DNA of 64,000 bases from Nectonema munidae (lineage: Eukaryota > Nematomorpha > Nectonematoida > Nectonematidae). The stretch spans positions 806,001-870,000 of the forward strand of contig JAUIRK010000894.1 of the NCBI GenBank assembly GCA_030549495.1, given 5' to 3'. The notes under the pieces were generated by a model. That model was given only the letters and a program-made list of their open reading frames with translations. It had not been told where the DNA came from and made no database searches. Shown one piece after another: positions 1 to 13,224 of this stretch (the first letter of the stretch is position 1; each line of letters starts with the position of its first letter). Both the position numbers and the translations under genes were made by a program.

Positions 1-3000
1 AAATGAGGTAACCCGGATGTAAGGTATATTTGGGGGTACTTTTTTAGCTAGCTTATCTACATAAGTGTTTTCTAGAATGTTTGAGTGAGCTTGGCACCAG
101 TAGAGGTGTATTTCAAAGTAATTTGATAAGTAAGTGAGTTTAGAAACAAGGGTGTATTTTAAGAATGGGATGTTGTGTTGAGGCTTAGGTCTTTGATAAT
201 GTTTTGTGAGTCTGTAAAGAAGTGTAGTGTGTTGTAATGTCTAAAGGAAAATTTATTTTGGCTTATGTAATCGCAAGCATGTAGAAGGGCATAGCATTCA
301 TCACTATATATTGGAAGAGAGGGATCAATGGCAGATGTTTTGAGTAAACAGGGAAAGGAGAAGAGCCTTTGAATAGTGCAAAAGCATAGGAAGATTTGTT
401 TGAGGTTTTTGAGCTATCCAGGAATATTATTAATGAAATTTAGGTAAAGTTGGAGCGGGTCGTAATTAGAAGTTTAGAGATAGATTTGATGAAACAGTTA
501 TGAAGAGAGAAAGGTAATGGTGAGGAAGGGTGAAATAAAGGTAGTGGATTGATTTTGGGTTGGATGAGAATGTGGTTGGGAGAAGACGAAAATTGTTGGA
601 GTAAAGATTTGTAGTAAGTTTGAAAGGGTGTAATTTGAGTGTTATGGAAAAAGAAGGACTTAAGATAACAATTTGGTTTGATTAGTTTCATGATATATTT
701 TTTGGTAACAGTTTGTTTGAGATGAAGGGTTAGAGAAAGTCAGTTCGTAAAGAATTCTAAGATTCTAGTAGGGGAGGTTTTATAGGCCCTGGTGACTGTG
801 ATGAGGCAAAGGAGGTGTATTTTATTTAGATAAGTGAGTGATGAGAGGTAGTTTAATGATAGGCCCCATGAAAGAATGCCATACTAAGCGTAGGTAGGAT
901 GATTGATTTGTATATAAAAGACGAGTGGGCCCTAAATATTTCATGGAGGAAGATTGTTTGATGAGGATATCGCTGGATGTTAATAGTGGGAGGTGAGGGG
1001 AATTTGTTCGTGTGAAATGTATAAGAGTTGATTTTGTTGCGTTAAATTTTACTTTTAATGAATTGGCTGCAAAAGTTAGCGTGTTATAGAGAGAGTTGAT
1101 GTTCATTATGTTTTCTTTTTGAGAATTTGAGGTAAAGATGAAGGTTAGATCATCAGAATAGCATTGAAAGAAGGCTGAATTGTTAGCTAATATATCTAAT
1201 AGGGGATTTATAAGTATAATCCAGAAGATATCCTAGAAGCACTCACCTTGTGGCGTGGATAGTGAGAGGGAATGGATGTCAACTAGAGAATTGTGTCTGA
1301 ATATAAGGCACCGATTTGAAAGGTAATTTTGAATGAATTTAAGAGATAATTGTGGTATTTTTGTTAGATCATGTTTAAAATGATAGCTGGATGCCATGCT
1401 GAATTGAAGGCGTTGTTGATGTCTAGAAAGAGAGCGGATGATGTTAATTTGGAAGATAGTTTTGTTTCGAGGTAGGAGGAGAGTCTATATAGAGCGGATT
1501 CTGGACTTTTGTGTGGGAGGTATGCAAATTGAAAGGGACTAATTTTGTTAGATGTGGTGATGTGAAAGAGAAACCTTTTGCGTAGAATTTTTTCTAAGAT
1601 TTTTACTAAAGTAGAAAGGATGGTGATTGTTTGCCAGTTGGTTATGAGGCCTAAGTCTTTGTTGGGTTTAGACCAGATAGATGGGAAAAAGGAGAATTTT
1701 AGCCAACTGTTGTATAATTGTAAGAGATATTGTGAATATAAAGGGAAGGATTTTATGATATGTTTTGTGCTTATAAGATCAAGGCTTGGAAATCATTAAG
1801 AATTTATGCTATTTATAGCTGAGGCTAATTCCGCTAGATTTACTGGAGGAAAAGTTTGGGATGAGTTTAGGGATGAGAAGAAGGAGACATGTTTGCGTAT
1901 AGAGTTATTTACTATGTTATCGGATGTATGAGAATACTGAGGGAAAAGCGTTGAAAGAAAGGATGGGTTGATTAATGGGTCGTTGGCAATTGTGTGCGGT
2001 AGAAATGGATTGAGTTGAGAAACTTTGCAATTTTTGCGGACGGAATTAATCACCTTCCATGGATTTTTAAGAGAGGAGCAACAGAATATTTTCCAAGATT
2101 ATTTTTTGTTGAATTTATTTCTGCCATATATCTATTTTTTATATTGAAGTGGTGTTCGATGTTGTTAGGGCTATGATTTTTACGAAGTGTTTTAAAAGTA
2201 TAGCGAGGTGAGAAAGGGAGTCCAGAAATATTTGTGTTTTCTGCGTAAATATGGTTTGGCTGGGGTGGATAGTGTGATGGTTAGTTTAATTGTGTTGTTG
2301 AAGGTAAGGGCTGCAGAGTCAAGATCACCGGGAGAATTTATGTGGGGAATAGTTTAGGGAAGTTGTGACTTTAATTGATTTAGGAAGGTAGTCCAGTGAG
2401 TTTTAGGTATTTTGATTTGATACTTTTGTGAAAGGTTTTATATTAACTTCATAATTTATAAAAAGATGGTCGGAAGCAGATGGTGTGTTAGAGATGTGCC
2501 AATTTGTAATGAATTTTAATGTGTTTTTTGAGGGTATGGTCAGGTCAACATGGGAGGACGCGGTTTTGTTGTTAGTAAATTTCATAAAAGTGGAGTCTTT
2601 AGATGTATCGACTATGTAAAGATTGTATGAGGCTAGGAAGGAGAGGAGTTGCGCGCCACGTGTATTTTCTTTGTAGTCCCACAGGAAAGAACTGGAATTG
2701 CAATCTGTGCTAATGATTATGTGATGATTTTTGAGGTAAAGAGGTTATAAGTTTTGAGTGGCTTTAAGATCGTGAGAAAAGTTTAAGGGAATGGCATGTA
2801 TATTGGAAGGGGCAGAGAAGAGTGAACAGAAAATAAGGGGTGAGTTTTCGCTAAATATTAGTACAAATATGTATTCTTGAGTCGAGTGTTGATGAATGAA
2901 AGAAAAGTGTATAAATGATTTTATGATGATACAGGCTGAATAAAAAGTTACTGTAGGTGCTTGTAGTACAGTGTAATTTGGAGAAATTGAAGGGAAAGAA

Positions 3001-3430
3001 GAGTTTTTTGTGCAGGGCTCGTTTATGGATATAATATCAAAAGAGTTAGAATGTAGGATTTTGAGGAGGTTCGACCAAGCTGTTTTGGAATGGTTTAGAT
3101 TTAAGTGGAGAATGTTTAACATATAAAGGTTTTGAGTAGGTTTTGGTGGTTTTTAATTCGGTTAGTAAGATGTTGTAGTCGAAAGGGGCATGCGTGGGAG
3201 AGGACTGAATGTTGTTGTTTGCAATTAGAGCATTTTAGACGTACAGGGTTTTCTTTGAAGATACAAGAGGCAATAGAATGATCTCTTTGACGACAGTAGG
3301 GAGAGTTTGATTTACAGTGTAAGGTTGTGTGGTTACATTTGAGGCAGGTTTCACATTGATGTAATTTGGGTTTTAGTATTTTAAAGGTTAGAATGAGGTT
3401 TTCTACTATATTGTTATAGAGATGATCATT
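1..3430 (-). mobile_element. degraded LINE with RNase H (I/LOA-like)
   Basis: A non-LTR retrotransposon read on the minus strand, so its 5' end is near 3430 and it runs off the window at 1. In element order: an ORF1 end with Cys/His zinc knuckles (about 3370-3175; CETCLKCNHTT, then LKCSNCKQQH); an AP-endonuclease domain starting LNILHLNLNHSKTAW (3122 to about 2400, ending in a PSASDH box); the start of reverse transcriptase (about 2050-1800); an RT catalytic YSDD at 1160-1149; and an RNase H domain (about 330-30) with ECYALLHA, FTDSQ and a final HxxxxxNxxVDKLAK. ORF1 knuckles plus APE plus RT plus RNase H is the order of the I/LOA group; the exact clade is inferred. The reading frame is broken many times, so it is an old, dead copy. 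It is divergently paired with the related LINE at 4368. Confidence 0.8.
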
Positions 3431-4310
3431 GGTATAAAAAGTTTCTGAAGAGTCTTATTTTTTGTAGTTTAAAAATCATGGCATGTTGCATTTACATCGA
3501 TTGTAAAAAAAATTTAAAGAGCTTTTGTCGTTGTTGTTATAAAGATGATTTGTATAAAAACTTTTAGAAGAGCCTTGCTTATTGTAGTCGTAAACATCAT
3601 GGGGTGTTAATTTAACATAATTTGCAAATAAATTTTAAATAGCATTCTTTTTAGAAGATTCTTGCATATTGTAGTCGTAAAGATCATGGGATTTTACATT
3701 AACATTATTTGTAAAAAAAAATTTTGAAGAGCATTAGTCGTTGTTGTTATAGAAATGATTTGTATAGAAACTTTTAAAAGATTCTTGCTTATTGTAGTCT
3801 TAAAGATCATAACATCATTTGTAAAAAAAAATTTGAAGAGCCTTGGTCGTTGTTGTTATAGAGATGATTTGTATAAAAACTTTTAGAAGAGCCTTGCTTA
3901 TTGTAGTCGTAAAGATAATGGGATGTTAGATTACTATCATTTGTAAAAAATTTTTTGAAGAGCATTGGACTTTGTTGTTATAGAGAAGATTTGTATAAAA
4001 AATTTTTGAAGAGCCTTGGTGGTTGTGATCATAAATATCATGCTTTATTCCATTATACTTATTTTTAAAAAAAATTTCGAAGAGATTTTGTTTTTTAGAA
4101 CATTTAGTGTTAGATTATTTATATCGTTAATATCTCGAGAAATGTTCTTGGTAGGTTTAGAATCAAAAAAATCAAATTTTTTTTTGAAAAGCCTTGGTGG
4201 TTGTGGTCATAAATATTTTGCCTTGTTCAAACATTAATTTAAAAAAAATTAGAAGAGGTTTGGTTTTTTAGAACATCTAGGGTTAGATGATTTTTATAGT
4301 AGAAAATATT
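3410..4310. repeat. tandem repeats between two divergent LINEs
   Basis: Imperfect repeats of two interleaved blocks. TTGTTGTTATAGAGATGATT occurs near 3411, 3532, 3741, 3852 and 3973, and alternates with a TTGTAGTCGTAAAGATCAT block. Spacing is about 110-210 bp and the units are separated by A-runs. From about 4050 to 4310 a looser repeat with TTTTTTAGAACATYTAG appears twice. The array lies upstream of ORF1 of both LINEs, so it may be their 5' UTR monomers; that role is inference. Confidence 0.6.
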
Positions 4311-4367
4311 TTTTACTCCTAGTAATTTTTACATTTATATCGCATCATTTTTTCACACCTATTTCAC

Positions 4368-6568
4368 ATGTCTAATCCAAAACATGAACGTCACGATCAT
4401 TCTCCAAACCTTATCTCTACCCAATTAATAGCGAACCTCTTTAATGAGTTCATAGCAAATTCCTCTCTAAATGCAGAAGACCTTACCCTCCTTAATATTC
4501 TAAAATATGAAGTAACACTTGCACACTCCAACAAAATCGAACAACTCTCTCTTTCTCACCACCCACATACTCATCCATGCCCCACAAGCCTCCTCCATAA
4601 CCACACTTAGCTTATCCCATAACATTCAGGATAAACCTAAATCCTCTCTTCCTAAGCCCAAATCATCGATAAATTGTGAGCTTACTCTAAAAATAGCCCC
4701 CTACTCCCTCTGTCTCTAAAGCCAAGAAAGCTGCCTTCCGACAAAAAATAATCAAAAATCTAGCAACTAATAAGAATACACTTACCATCTCTAACACACG
4801 ATCCTCAAATAGTGGCACTATTTACTTTCAATTTTCGAAACCAGAAGAGAAAGCACTAACATTTCAAAAAAAAGGAATTAAATCCGAAGATTTACCCATC
4901 ATCAAACTCCATTTCCTACTCAGAAGCATACTAATAACTACACTACTTTCTTCTCTCTCTGCAACCATTGCTAAGTAAAACCTAAACCTAAAAAATACTG
5001 GCATTTTTAACACAGTACGCCAAACTGGTAACACAGGAATCTTCTCTTATAGTGCTATACAAGAACCAAGCAACCCTAACATTTTTTAAATCTCCTATAC
5101 TCATTGTCCACCATCAAATTCTAACTCTAACCATAGCAAACGATTACAAATGTCTAAAACACAACCACTCAACGAATAAATGAAAAGTTGCATCAATCAA
5201 TTGTGATCCCTGCGGCAATCGAGGCCACTCTACATGAGAGTACATTTTCAAAAATGATTCTATAAAACTCTCATGCTTCAATTAACACAATCACCATGAC
5301 GCCACATCCAAACTATACGAATTCAAATTTAACACGCACGACACATTCAAAACCAACACTACCTTCTAATAAACAAATTCCTATGCTAAATTTTTTTCAC
5401 ATAAATCTCAAACACTCTAGTGCCGCTTGGACAAACATATATAACATTCAAATTTCAAACTTCTTTGATCGAACATACACAAATCTCTCTTTTAATATGC
5501 CAAATTACTTACTATATCACACTTCACTTTTATATTTTTATTCTGCATGCATCTTCATAAAATCCACAGTTCATCACACGCCATTACCACGATTCTCTTT
5601 CAACAATTTTTACTTTGTTCTTTCACACACTAGACCTCACCCTCTTTTTTCGCAACCCATTACTCTCCTCCCTTACACCCATTAGCCATTTCTTCTGATT
5701 TATCCCTACCACAAACTCTTGCTATATCGACACTTCTGTCAACATAACATTTGATTATCTTAACCAATTTTAACTCTCGATCATACATCTGGGACTACAA
5801 AGAAAATCCATGAGGACAACAAGTAATCAATTTTTTTATGCTCTAACAACCTATATCTCGTTCTTAACTCTAAAAACCCTACATACCAACGTTATTGTAA
5901 CAACGAGCAATACACATCTCACATTGACCTCACAATAACCACTTCAAATACTCTCAATCTCATAGATAATTGGTTAATCTTCGACATCCCATCAGCTTCA
6001 GATCACTCATTCATTTTTTTAGCATCCCATAAACACTACAACTATCAAAAACTATAACAACACCATAAAAAAGAAACCCACTCACTGGCTCAGCTATCTC
6101 AACAACTCACTGCTAACATTACCATCTCTCTCCTCTCCCACATACATCGACAAAGAGGCACTATACCTCAATGATCATGTTTCACATTTCATCTTATCCT
6201 CCACTCCCATCAACACATTTCCTAAAAGAATACACGCCTATTTCTGGACACCTGAATTAACCGTGTTAAAAAACAAACTGAAACGTATTTTCAAAACTCT
6301 AAAAAAATCCATCACACCCTCAATCATTTCCATCCATTCTCCTGCTAAAAGAGAATACACACAAGCAATACTTCAGGCTAAAAGAACCAACCAGCACTCA
6401 AACAATCCAAGGAACATCATCAATAGGCTAACTAAAAAGAAAAACCTTCTATTCTCCCTGAAACAATACTTCCCCGCCTATCCGATCCTACTACACACTA
6501 CAATCCTCCATTCCTCTCGACAATCTTTCACCCTGACTCGACCTCTTCTTACCTCCCTTAGCTTATAA
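4368..6568 (+). mobile_element. degraded, 3'-truncated LINE, same family as the LINE at 1-3430
   Basis: Plus-strand LINE. A plausible ORF1 start, MSNPKHERHDHSPNLI, lies at 4368. ORF1 then decays; a knuckle relic reading NCDPCGNRGHST is visible near 5200-5240. The endonuclease begins near 5383 with MLNFFHINLKHSSAAWTN and shares FYSACIxIKS with the minus-strand copy. A PSASDHSF box near 5990-6015 marks the end of the endonuclease, and a Lys-rich linker (6263-6480) follows. RT and RNase H are absent, so the copy stops at about 6568 in the endonuclease-RT linker. There are several frame breaks. Loss of the 3' end is not the usual 5' truncation of LINEs and suggests a later deletion. Confidence 0.7.
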
Positions 6569-6620
6569 ATTTAGGACGTTAGGTATGCGCTGAAAACACT
6601 CTATTTTAAAGGATTGCTAA
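6562..6620. repeat. about 55-bp sequence repeated at 63797-63850
   Basis: CTTATAAATTTAGGAC followed by a TTAG-TATGC-CTGAA-ACACTCTATTTTAAAGG stretch is found just after the truncated LINE and again near the window end, with few mismatches. At the second site the match ends exactly where a GGTCGACAGACATTT terminal repeat begins. It may be a remnant of one dispersed element; I cannot name it. Confidence 0.5.
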
Positions 6621-6834
6621 ATATTTAGTCTCCCGTGGTATTTCCAGACCACTTATTTTGAAAATTGCAACAAAAAATTTCGCCCCCAATAATTTTGAGG
6701 ATGTGCGTCCCTGATGTAAATGGACAAAAATAAAGATTATTTTACCACTATTGAATCATAATTAGGGGTAACAAAAAGAGACCTATAAATCCTCCAAAAT
6801 TGACATGAACTATTCAAAAAATTTACATTATTTA

Positions 6835-7320
6835 TAAGAAAATTGATCTAAAAATTATTTTAGTCATTTTTCGAAATTATTATATTACACGGATTTTCGA
6901 TCTATTATGTTGTAATTGCGAGATCATTTATGTTGTTGCAATCAATTACGTAGTTTTTGCATTCAATAACTGCTAAATTATAGATAAGTTAATGCTAAAA
7001 TTTTTTATAAAATAGCTACACTTTTTATGGCAATGAATTCTCTATGGACCAGCAGACATGTTACGGGGATCATTGGTAGTCAGTATCTTTGTAATGAAAA
7101 TATTATTTAGATAGATAGATCATTTTATTTCAAAAAAAAAAACATGTAATGACAATGCGAAAATAAAAATGAATATATTTTGGAGGCGTTTCAAAGGAGG
7201 TCTATATAATATTATTTAGTATACTTTTTTTTACTTAAAACAACGTAACTGATTGCAACAACGACGTAATAGATCGAAAAATCGTGTATTTTTGTAAGAG
7301 ACCATAAAATATTTTAAATT
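6835..7320. repeat. foldback MITE-like inverted repeat
   Basis: The left arm (about 6885-6975; GATTTTCGATCTATTA then GTTGTTGCAATCAATTACGT) is the reverse complement of the right arm (about 7235-7300; AACGTAACTGATTGCAACAA then TAATAGATCGAAAAATC). The left arm has about 20 extra bases. No coding capacity. The family is not identified. Confidence 0.5.
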
Positions 7321-7329
7321 ATTTTCTTT

Positions 7330-10310
7330 TGAAACGCGATCTTTAGAAAAAAGCTTTTTTTATCCCTGAAATGTATCTTTTTCCTCTATCTTACCTGTGT
7401 TACAGAAGGGCATATATATGTGTAGATATTCTTCTTTTTTATTATTTTGTTTTTCGATGTAGTTTTTAATACCATATAGATCCTCTTCAAATTTGATATT
7501 TCTATGTAAATCAAGTCCATCTTTCATTGGATTCGAAGATTATGTTTTTCAATTATTTTATTTATGTGCCAGAATGGAAGAGTCAACATTTTTTTATCGA
7601 TATTAAAAATGATTTGTCAAATAATAATAAAAATTAAATAAAAAATAATTTCTGTAGCGGTGCAATCAAAACGGGACAAGCCCTTCTGAGAACTTTTCTG
7701 AGATAAGCGGGGTAGGAGAAAACACATTTCGTCATCCAATAAAAATATGTTTTTTCTAGTGTGTTTATTTCTTTTTATATCAAATATTTTTTAAAATATC
7801 CTTTTAATGTTTAGACACTCTCCTAAATAATAGAGGATATGAGCACCAGAAAAAAAGCGTCTAAATGCAAAATTGTTTGAATAGTTTTTTAAAAGTCTAA
7901 AAAGATTATATATTGTGCCTATCTATAGTTTTTTAAAAGAAGTTTTGTTGAGTTAATATAAAAACCAAATTTTAATCTCAAAATTTAATTTCTCATTTGT
8001 GGAAATTTGCAATTACTTAAGAAATTTGATTTTACAGCCCAAAAAAATTCCAGTTGCGGGAAAGAAGAAATAAATTTCATAGCACAGCTATATAAAACAT
8101 TTTATCTTGGAGTCGGCTCCTGCCTTCTGGTTTGCCTCTGGGTATTTCAGTATTTTTATAAGTTTTAAACACAATTTACCATGTTTTATTAGGAAATTTA
8201 TAAAAAATATTTAAAGTCAAAACAAGAAAATGACACTTTTTATTAATTTGTTGCAATCATGTTCAGTTGGACAGATTGTATCATTGAAATTAGGCTACCT
8301 GATTAGATTTAAGAGCAACTCAAAAACAACTGATAAAATTATTGTTAACATATGAGTATGTAATTGAGCATAATGTATTTTTTAGAAATAGTAAAAGCTA
8401 AAAAATATCTTTATTACTCTAAAACTGGTAATATTTTTTCAAGGGATATCTGTGGTAGAATCATATTCAAAGATACGATATAAGAAAGTAAATAATATTA
8501 TTACATTTTGGAAATTTTGTTAGATATTCAAAAATGAACTTCGTACCATAAAGAAATTTATTAAAAATAGAAAAGTAATTCATTTTTTCAGGAGTTTGAA
8601 AGTGAAAAGTTAAAAACATTGGTGCATATGACATAGATGGTGAATCTTCAAGCCTAAAATGACGAAAAGAGGTTTTAATAAAAGTTAATAAAATATATAT
8701 GCTACGTAAAATTTTGCCATAAAAACATTCTGATTGCTAAAACCTTCTTTCAGTACAATGTACAGAAGAGGATTCAACTGGATTTTTTTAATTTTAATCA
8801 AATTTACATAAAAAAAACTATTCCGAGCTTAAATATAAAAAATATATATGAATTTTAGAACGCACGCTGTGGGGAAAATAGAAAGAATTATTAACATTTG
8901 TATAACTAATACAAAATTTTAACTTTTAGAAAAAACTATAGGAATTTTATTTAGTTAGAGGTAGGAAAGCTGTGTCGCGTGAACTCATTCGTTCAATTAA
9001 ATTTTTTAATTTAAAATAAATTTCAATAAACTTTTCAAAGCTTCAGAACAACGGTATGAACATTTCGTCTCATTACTTTAGTCCATTTTTCTAAATTATC
9101 AAAAAAGAGTGTTTAAATTCATCAGAAATAAATGTAGATAAATAAAAAATACTATTTTTTGAATTGGTAGTAAATTGAATAAATATAGATATTCTAGAAG
9201 GCTTATAAAATTTTCATAGTCAAATTTTATTCATAACCGCCAAACTTTAGGTAGACTGCTACTTAAAATTGTAGATCAAACCACCTGGATCAATTTATTC
9301 TTAACCAATTCTAAACTATTTAGTCAATATATAAAATTTGAATTTTTATATTCATTCAATCTGTTTAACCCTTGCAAGTCCAAATGTGGCTTTTTACTTT
9401 ACGCTTTTTTTTCAATGATGAAATTCGTCTAGAAAAATATATCTGACCCTATCAAAAAACAACATGTAATTTTTTTTCTGGTTTTCATCTTAATTATTTG
9501 AAAATAAAAAATACCACCAGATGTTATTTTTGAAATTTTAGTTGTTTTTATACTTTGTGTTGAATTGCGTTAATTAAGATTTTTCAATATAAATTTTCAT
9601 TATCAAAAGTTTATTCACTAAATGGTATATTTTTCAATAAAGAAATATTATAAAGCTATAACAATAAATTCTTTGTATTTCCTAAAAAATTTTACATTAT
9701 TTTCTAAACTTTCATGAAAATCAATAAGATATGAACCATTTGCAATACTCAACAAGAATCATTGACATAAACTTTGAGAGAGAAATAAAAGGAGTATCTC
9801 CAAACTGACATCAAGGTAGATTTTTAGTAAAATATATTTGACAAATGTGGACAAGAGAAGAAGGGCGGGTAAAAAACTAACAAAATTAAGTTGACGTCAA
9901 TTCTGAACGATCTTTTATATAAAAGTAAGCAATATAAAAATGTAGAACTATCAGAAAACTAGTTTTATTACAAAAAATGAAAGTTTATAAACAAAAAATT
10001 CAAAAAAATAAAAAGTACATCAAAAATTGTACAACGGAGTCAAATTCATATTTTCAAAAATAAAATTATGCTCTTACGTATCTTGCAAAATTTCATTTTT
10101 AGAGAAGAAAATTATAAAAACATTATTTATGTTTGTAATACAAGTGAATATTATATACAATAATTCACTTAGTGACATTGAGTACATAAATATTTCGTAT
10201 GATTTTTACATATGTATCTGTTACAAGAACTACATTTTCTTGTACCTCTACTCTTAGAGTGACCGACTTCCAAATAATAGCTTCTTGATGTTGAAGATCG
10301 CTCAGTTATT
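7330..10310. other. AT-rich stretch without recognisable features
   Basis: Nearly 3 kb of very AT-rich DNA with only short open frames of low-complexity composition (for example 10027-10257, rich in I, Y, F and K). I see no exon, RNA gene, terminal repeat or domain here. Confidence 0.5.
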
Positions 10311-10315
10311 TCAAG

Positions 10316-11235
10316 CTATTTGAAGTCATAAAAAGATAAAAGATATCCAATTTGCAATGGAGTGTTAGAATCGTTAGAGCGCATCATCATAAAATTCTCA
10401 CAAAGCTTCAAAGACAAATCTCTGATAAAATATTTACTGCCTCCTTTTTTAGTGCTTAGGAATTTATTAGGACAATTACTTTTAGATATTACCCAACTAT
10501 TGTTACACGCAATATCTAAGTAGTTTGCAAAAACTGAAACTGTCCATTTTCTAGACGTTCTATAAGAAGCGTAAGATCTAAGCATCTGATTTGTTTTGTC
10601 TACCAACTTTTGTATTGATTGTATAACATAATTGTTTCTGGTTTTCGTTTCCTTCCAATCAAATTTATTTCCACCAAATGTTGGCTTTAAATAACATAAA
10701 CAACTTTGAAATTACGATGAGCATGTCTGGGGGAACATAAGCCATCAAGGAAGCATATTTGGTATAAATAAATTTTGATTCAGTTTTATTTAAGCCCATC
10801 TGTGGTAAATGTTTGGGCCTAAAAATATGAGGTATAAAAGTACGATTAGATCTAACAGTTCAACAAATAGTTAATTTTTTTGGAAGTAGCCCATTGACAC
10901 AGCTCATGAGATGTGAAAAACTTATCAGTAAAAATTCCACATCCTTCAGGTAAATCACTATCCGTTATCAAACTTTTAACTACATTTGCTCCGTAAAAAA
11001 GTTCTATTTAAACCTGAAACATAAACTTGAGACTTTAAAATATATAAAGATTTAGAATATGTACAATTGTAAATTTTATGCCATAAAGTCCAGGCTTAGA
11101 GGGTCGTATATTTTTAGTATACAACGTCCTCTTAAATTTACACGTTGTTCGTCTACTGTGACGTAATTATACGTTACAAAAAATTTAGAACAATTACGAT
11201 AAAACGTATCGTGCAAATATCTAATTGCCTTATAT
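10316..11235 (-). mobile_element. piggyBac-like transposase fragment
   Basis: The 10606-10316 frame reads VDKTNQMLRSYASYRTSRKW followed by VFANYLDIACNNSWVISK. This is the third-Asp region and following helix of a piggyBac (DDE_Tnp_1_7) transposase. Degenerate sequence up to about 11235 continues toward the N-terminus, with a KPGLYGIKF relic near 11090. Frames are broken throughout and no terminal repeats are visible. It ends in LLSFYD, close to the LLSFYE of the fossil at 28756-30420, so the two belong to related families. Confidence 0.7.
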
Positions 11236-13201
11236 AGTATAGCTTTCTACTGCTCACTTTATTCATAAACAAAGAGAATGGAAAATAGAAATGATAGAAT
11301 ATTCTTATTTTCTTTACAGTGGTTTCTTTATAGGCGTAATTTTTGTCAACTTTCGAGTCCTTGCCTCTTATATACTGTACAAAATAAAAAACGCCATTTT
11401 AAACAGAATTCCTTCATTTTATTTCATATTTTTATCTGTTTCTTCAATTTTAGAAATGGAAATCAGAGCAGTCATAGAAGAAACAATATGCTCAGATGAA
11501 ACTTATATTAGTTTACAGAGTTTTACCTCAAGTGAATATCAAGTTGATGACAAACTGATTTCAACTCATATATCAAATGAATTTTGTTACACTTTCGTAG
11601 CAGCAACGATGAGTAAGTGTATTTTCAGCCAACCTACATAAACGGCACCGTTAGGTGCTGCTGACTAACAGATCAAGTTCAGTAAAGTTAGGAACATTTT
11701 GCTGATTAACGGAGAAGAATTCCAAGGGAAAATATTAGAAAAACGATAATATCACCAAATAGACATAAAAGTCTTACCTCTTGTGAAAAAGAGAAATCAC
11801 AAATTAATTAATTATTATAAAAACTATTGTTCTACATACTAATCTAACGTTATTAATTATTTTACAAATATTTGTTACTATTCTGAGATGTCTTGATAGA
11901 ACGGGATTTTCAACTTGATTCGAAACTTCTTGATTTTCACTCTCTACTTCAGATTCGCTCTTGTAAGTTTCATTTACAAAAGTATTTTTTATTGGAGTAC
12001 AATCCATCACATACAGCAAGATAAAAAAAATACGAGCAACACATACTTTATGATAAATAACACTCAACTTCTTCCCAAAATTTTAGCATTGTTTCTGCGC
12101 CATCTGTAGTACAAGCTATAATATCTTAAATCGTGAAGGAATATAAAGAAACAAAAATTCGAACTATACCAAGACACCAAAAGTTTTCATTATTAGATAT
12201 ACTAAGTATGAAGTATCTTCGATTTTTAAAAGATGTAAATTGAGCGAAAGACAAAGAATATCAAATATCATTTTTGACTTGATTTTTAAAATACCAAGAA
12301 AGTTCCATCTATCTTTTATTGATTTTTTAATTAAAGATTCCTTAATATTTTGGCGAATCTTTTTATAAGAACTTACTATTTACTTAATATCAATTAAATG
12401 AATTTTTAGAATATGAAATTTCATACTTGAGGTTTTTTTTCTAGAACACCAAGTTTCTTTCCAAATGTTACATGTTGCAAACACTTTTTAACTTTGTGAA
12501 ATAATTGTAAATTTTAGATTTAAAGAAAGACATTTTGGTTAAAGACTCCTCCTGGTTAAAACCAAGATATTATTAGATTACGAGGTTCTTTGAATTATTA
12601 CCCCCTTTGGCCTAGAAGACTGACTACGTCTCTCGAGAGTAAAAGAATCAAATCGCTTTTAATTTTATTAAAGGATATTTCGCTCATGACTTTTGCTCTT
12701 AAGAAAATTTAAGCAGTGCCAAAATCTAGTTTTATAAAATAATTAAATCCATTAATATAGTATACTTTGAAAATACTCATTTCAAAAATAGTTTATTTTT
12801 GAAAATTTGTTTCTTTGTTAGTTATAATATTCAGTTCGTTAGATATTTAATAAGTTAAAAAGTTATTTATTTGCAGATAGTTCGTTAGTTTTTTAATTAG
12901 TTATTTATTTAGTCATAAATTTAAGCATCAAAAATTTCTGTATAAATTAAAATAGGACATGATAGGTAGTAAACTAGTCGCACTAGTGGGGGAGTTGGTA
13001 GTCGAAATGGGGCGAGCTAGAAAAGAACTATTTTTACAATGAAGATTATGAAAATTGGTTGGTGAAACTTACCTGTATAGAAATAAGTTTTAATTTATTT
13101 TTAAATAATATTATAAACTTATAATTTTTACTAACTAAAGGACTAACTAATAATTTCATTTTAATAAGTGACTAACAAACCAATTGTTAAGTAAGTAAGT
13201 A
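11225..13201. repeat. conserved block X0 (first of three)
   Basis: About 2 kb that recurs as X2 (24900-26925) and X3 (48400-51425, with an insertion) at roughly 95 percent identity by eye. It ends at TAAGTAAGTAAGT, where the LINE RT fragment begins. It contains two minus-strand open frames also present elsewhere (11804-12007, and a 60-codon frame near 12790-12600 that carries a stop here). A plus-strand frame at 11291-11641 is partly shared. Confidence 0.75.
11804..12007 (-). CDS. hypothetical small ORF in block X, possible 5' exon
   Basis: A minus-strand frame beginning MDCTPIKNT and continuing KSESEVESENQEVSNQVE then NPVLSRHLRIV, an acidic, Ser/Glu-rich segment. I do not recognise the family. 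A 148-nt part (11814-11961) is identical to the copy at 25486-25689, while the adjoining bases differ at several sites; that hints at constraint but could be chance. It is on the same strand as the finger exons and upstream of one in copy A. No convincing acceptor precedes the ATG; a GTATGT lies inside the frame at the LVC codons and could be a donor. In copy B the rest of the frame is replaced by an insertion. Confidence 0.22.
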   Translation of the reverse strand: MDCTPIKNTFVNETYKSESEVESENQEVSNQVENPVLSRHLRIVTNICKIINNVRLVCRTIVFIIIN

Positions 13202-13224
13202 CACCATTCAAAGAATAGCCCAAG

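Noticed and set aside
1578-1799. Plus-strand ORF antisense to the first LINE
   Set aside because: Low-complexity antisense of the RT region with no domain.
3410-4050. Possible CRISPR-like direct repeats
   Set aside because: Units are long, imperfect and irregularly spaced, in a eukaryotic TE context; tandem repeats beside LINEs.
11291-11641. Plus-strand ORF partly shared with 24870-25190 and 48450-48818
   Set aside because: The frame is shifted in X2 and replacements are scattered; it is antisense to the finger strand and has no recognisable domain. Probably chance within a conserved repeat block.
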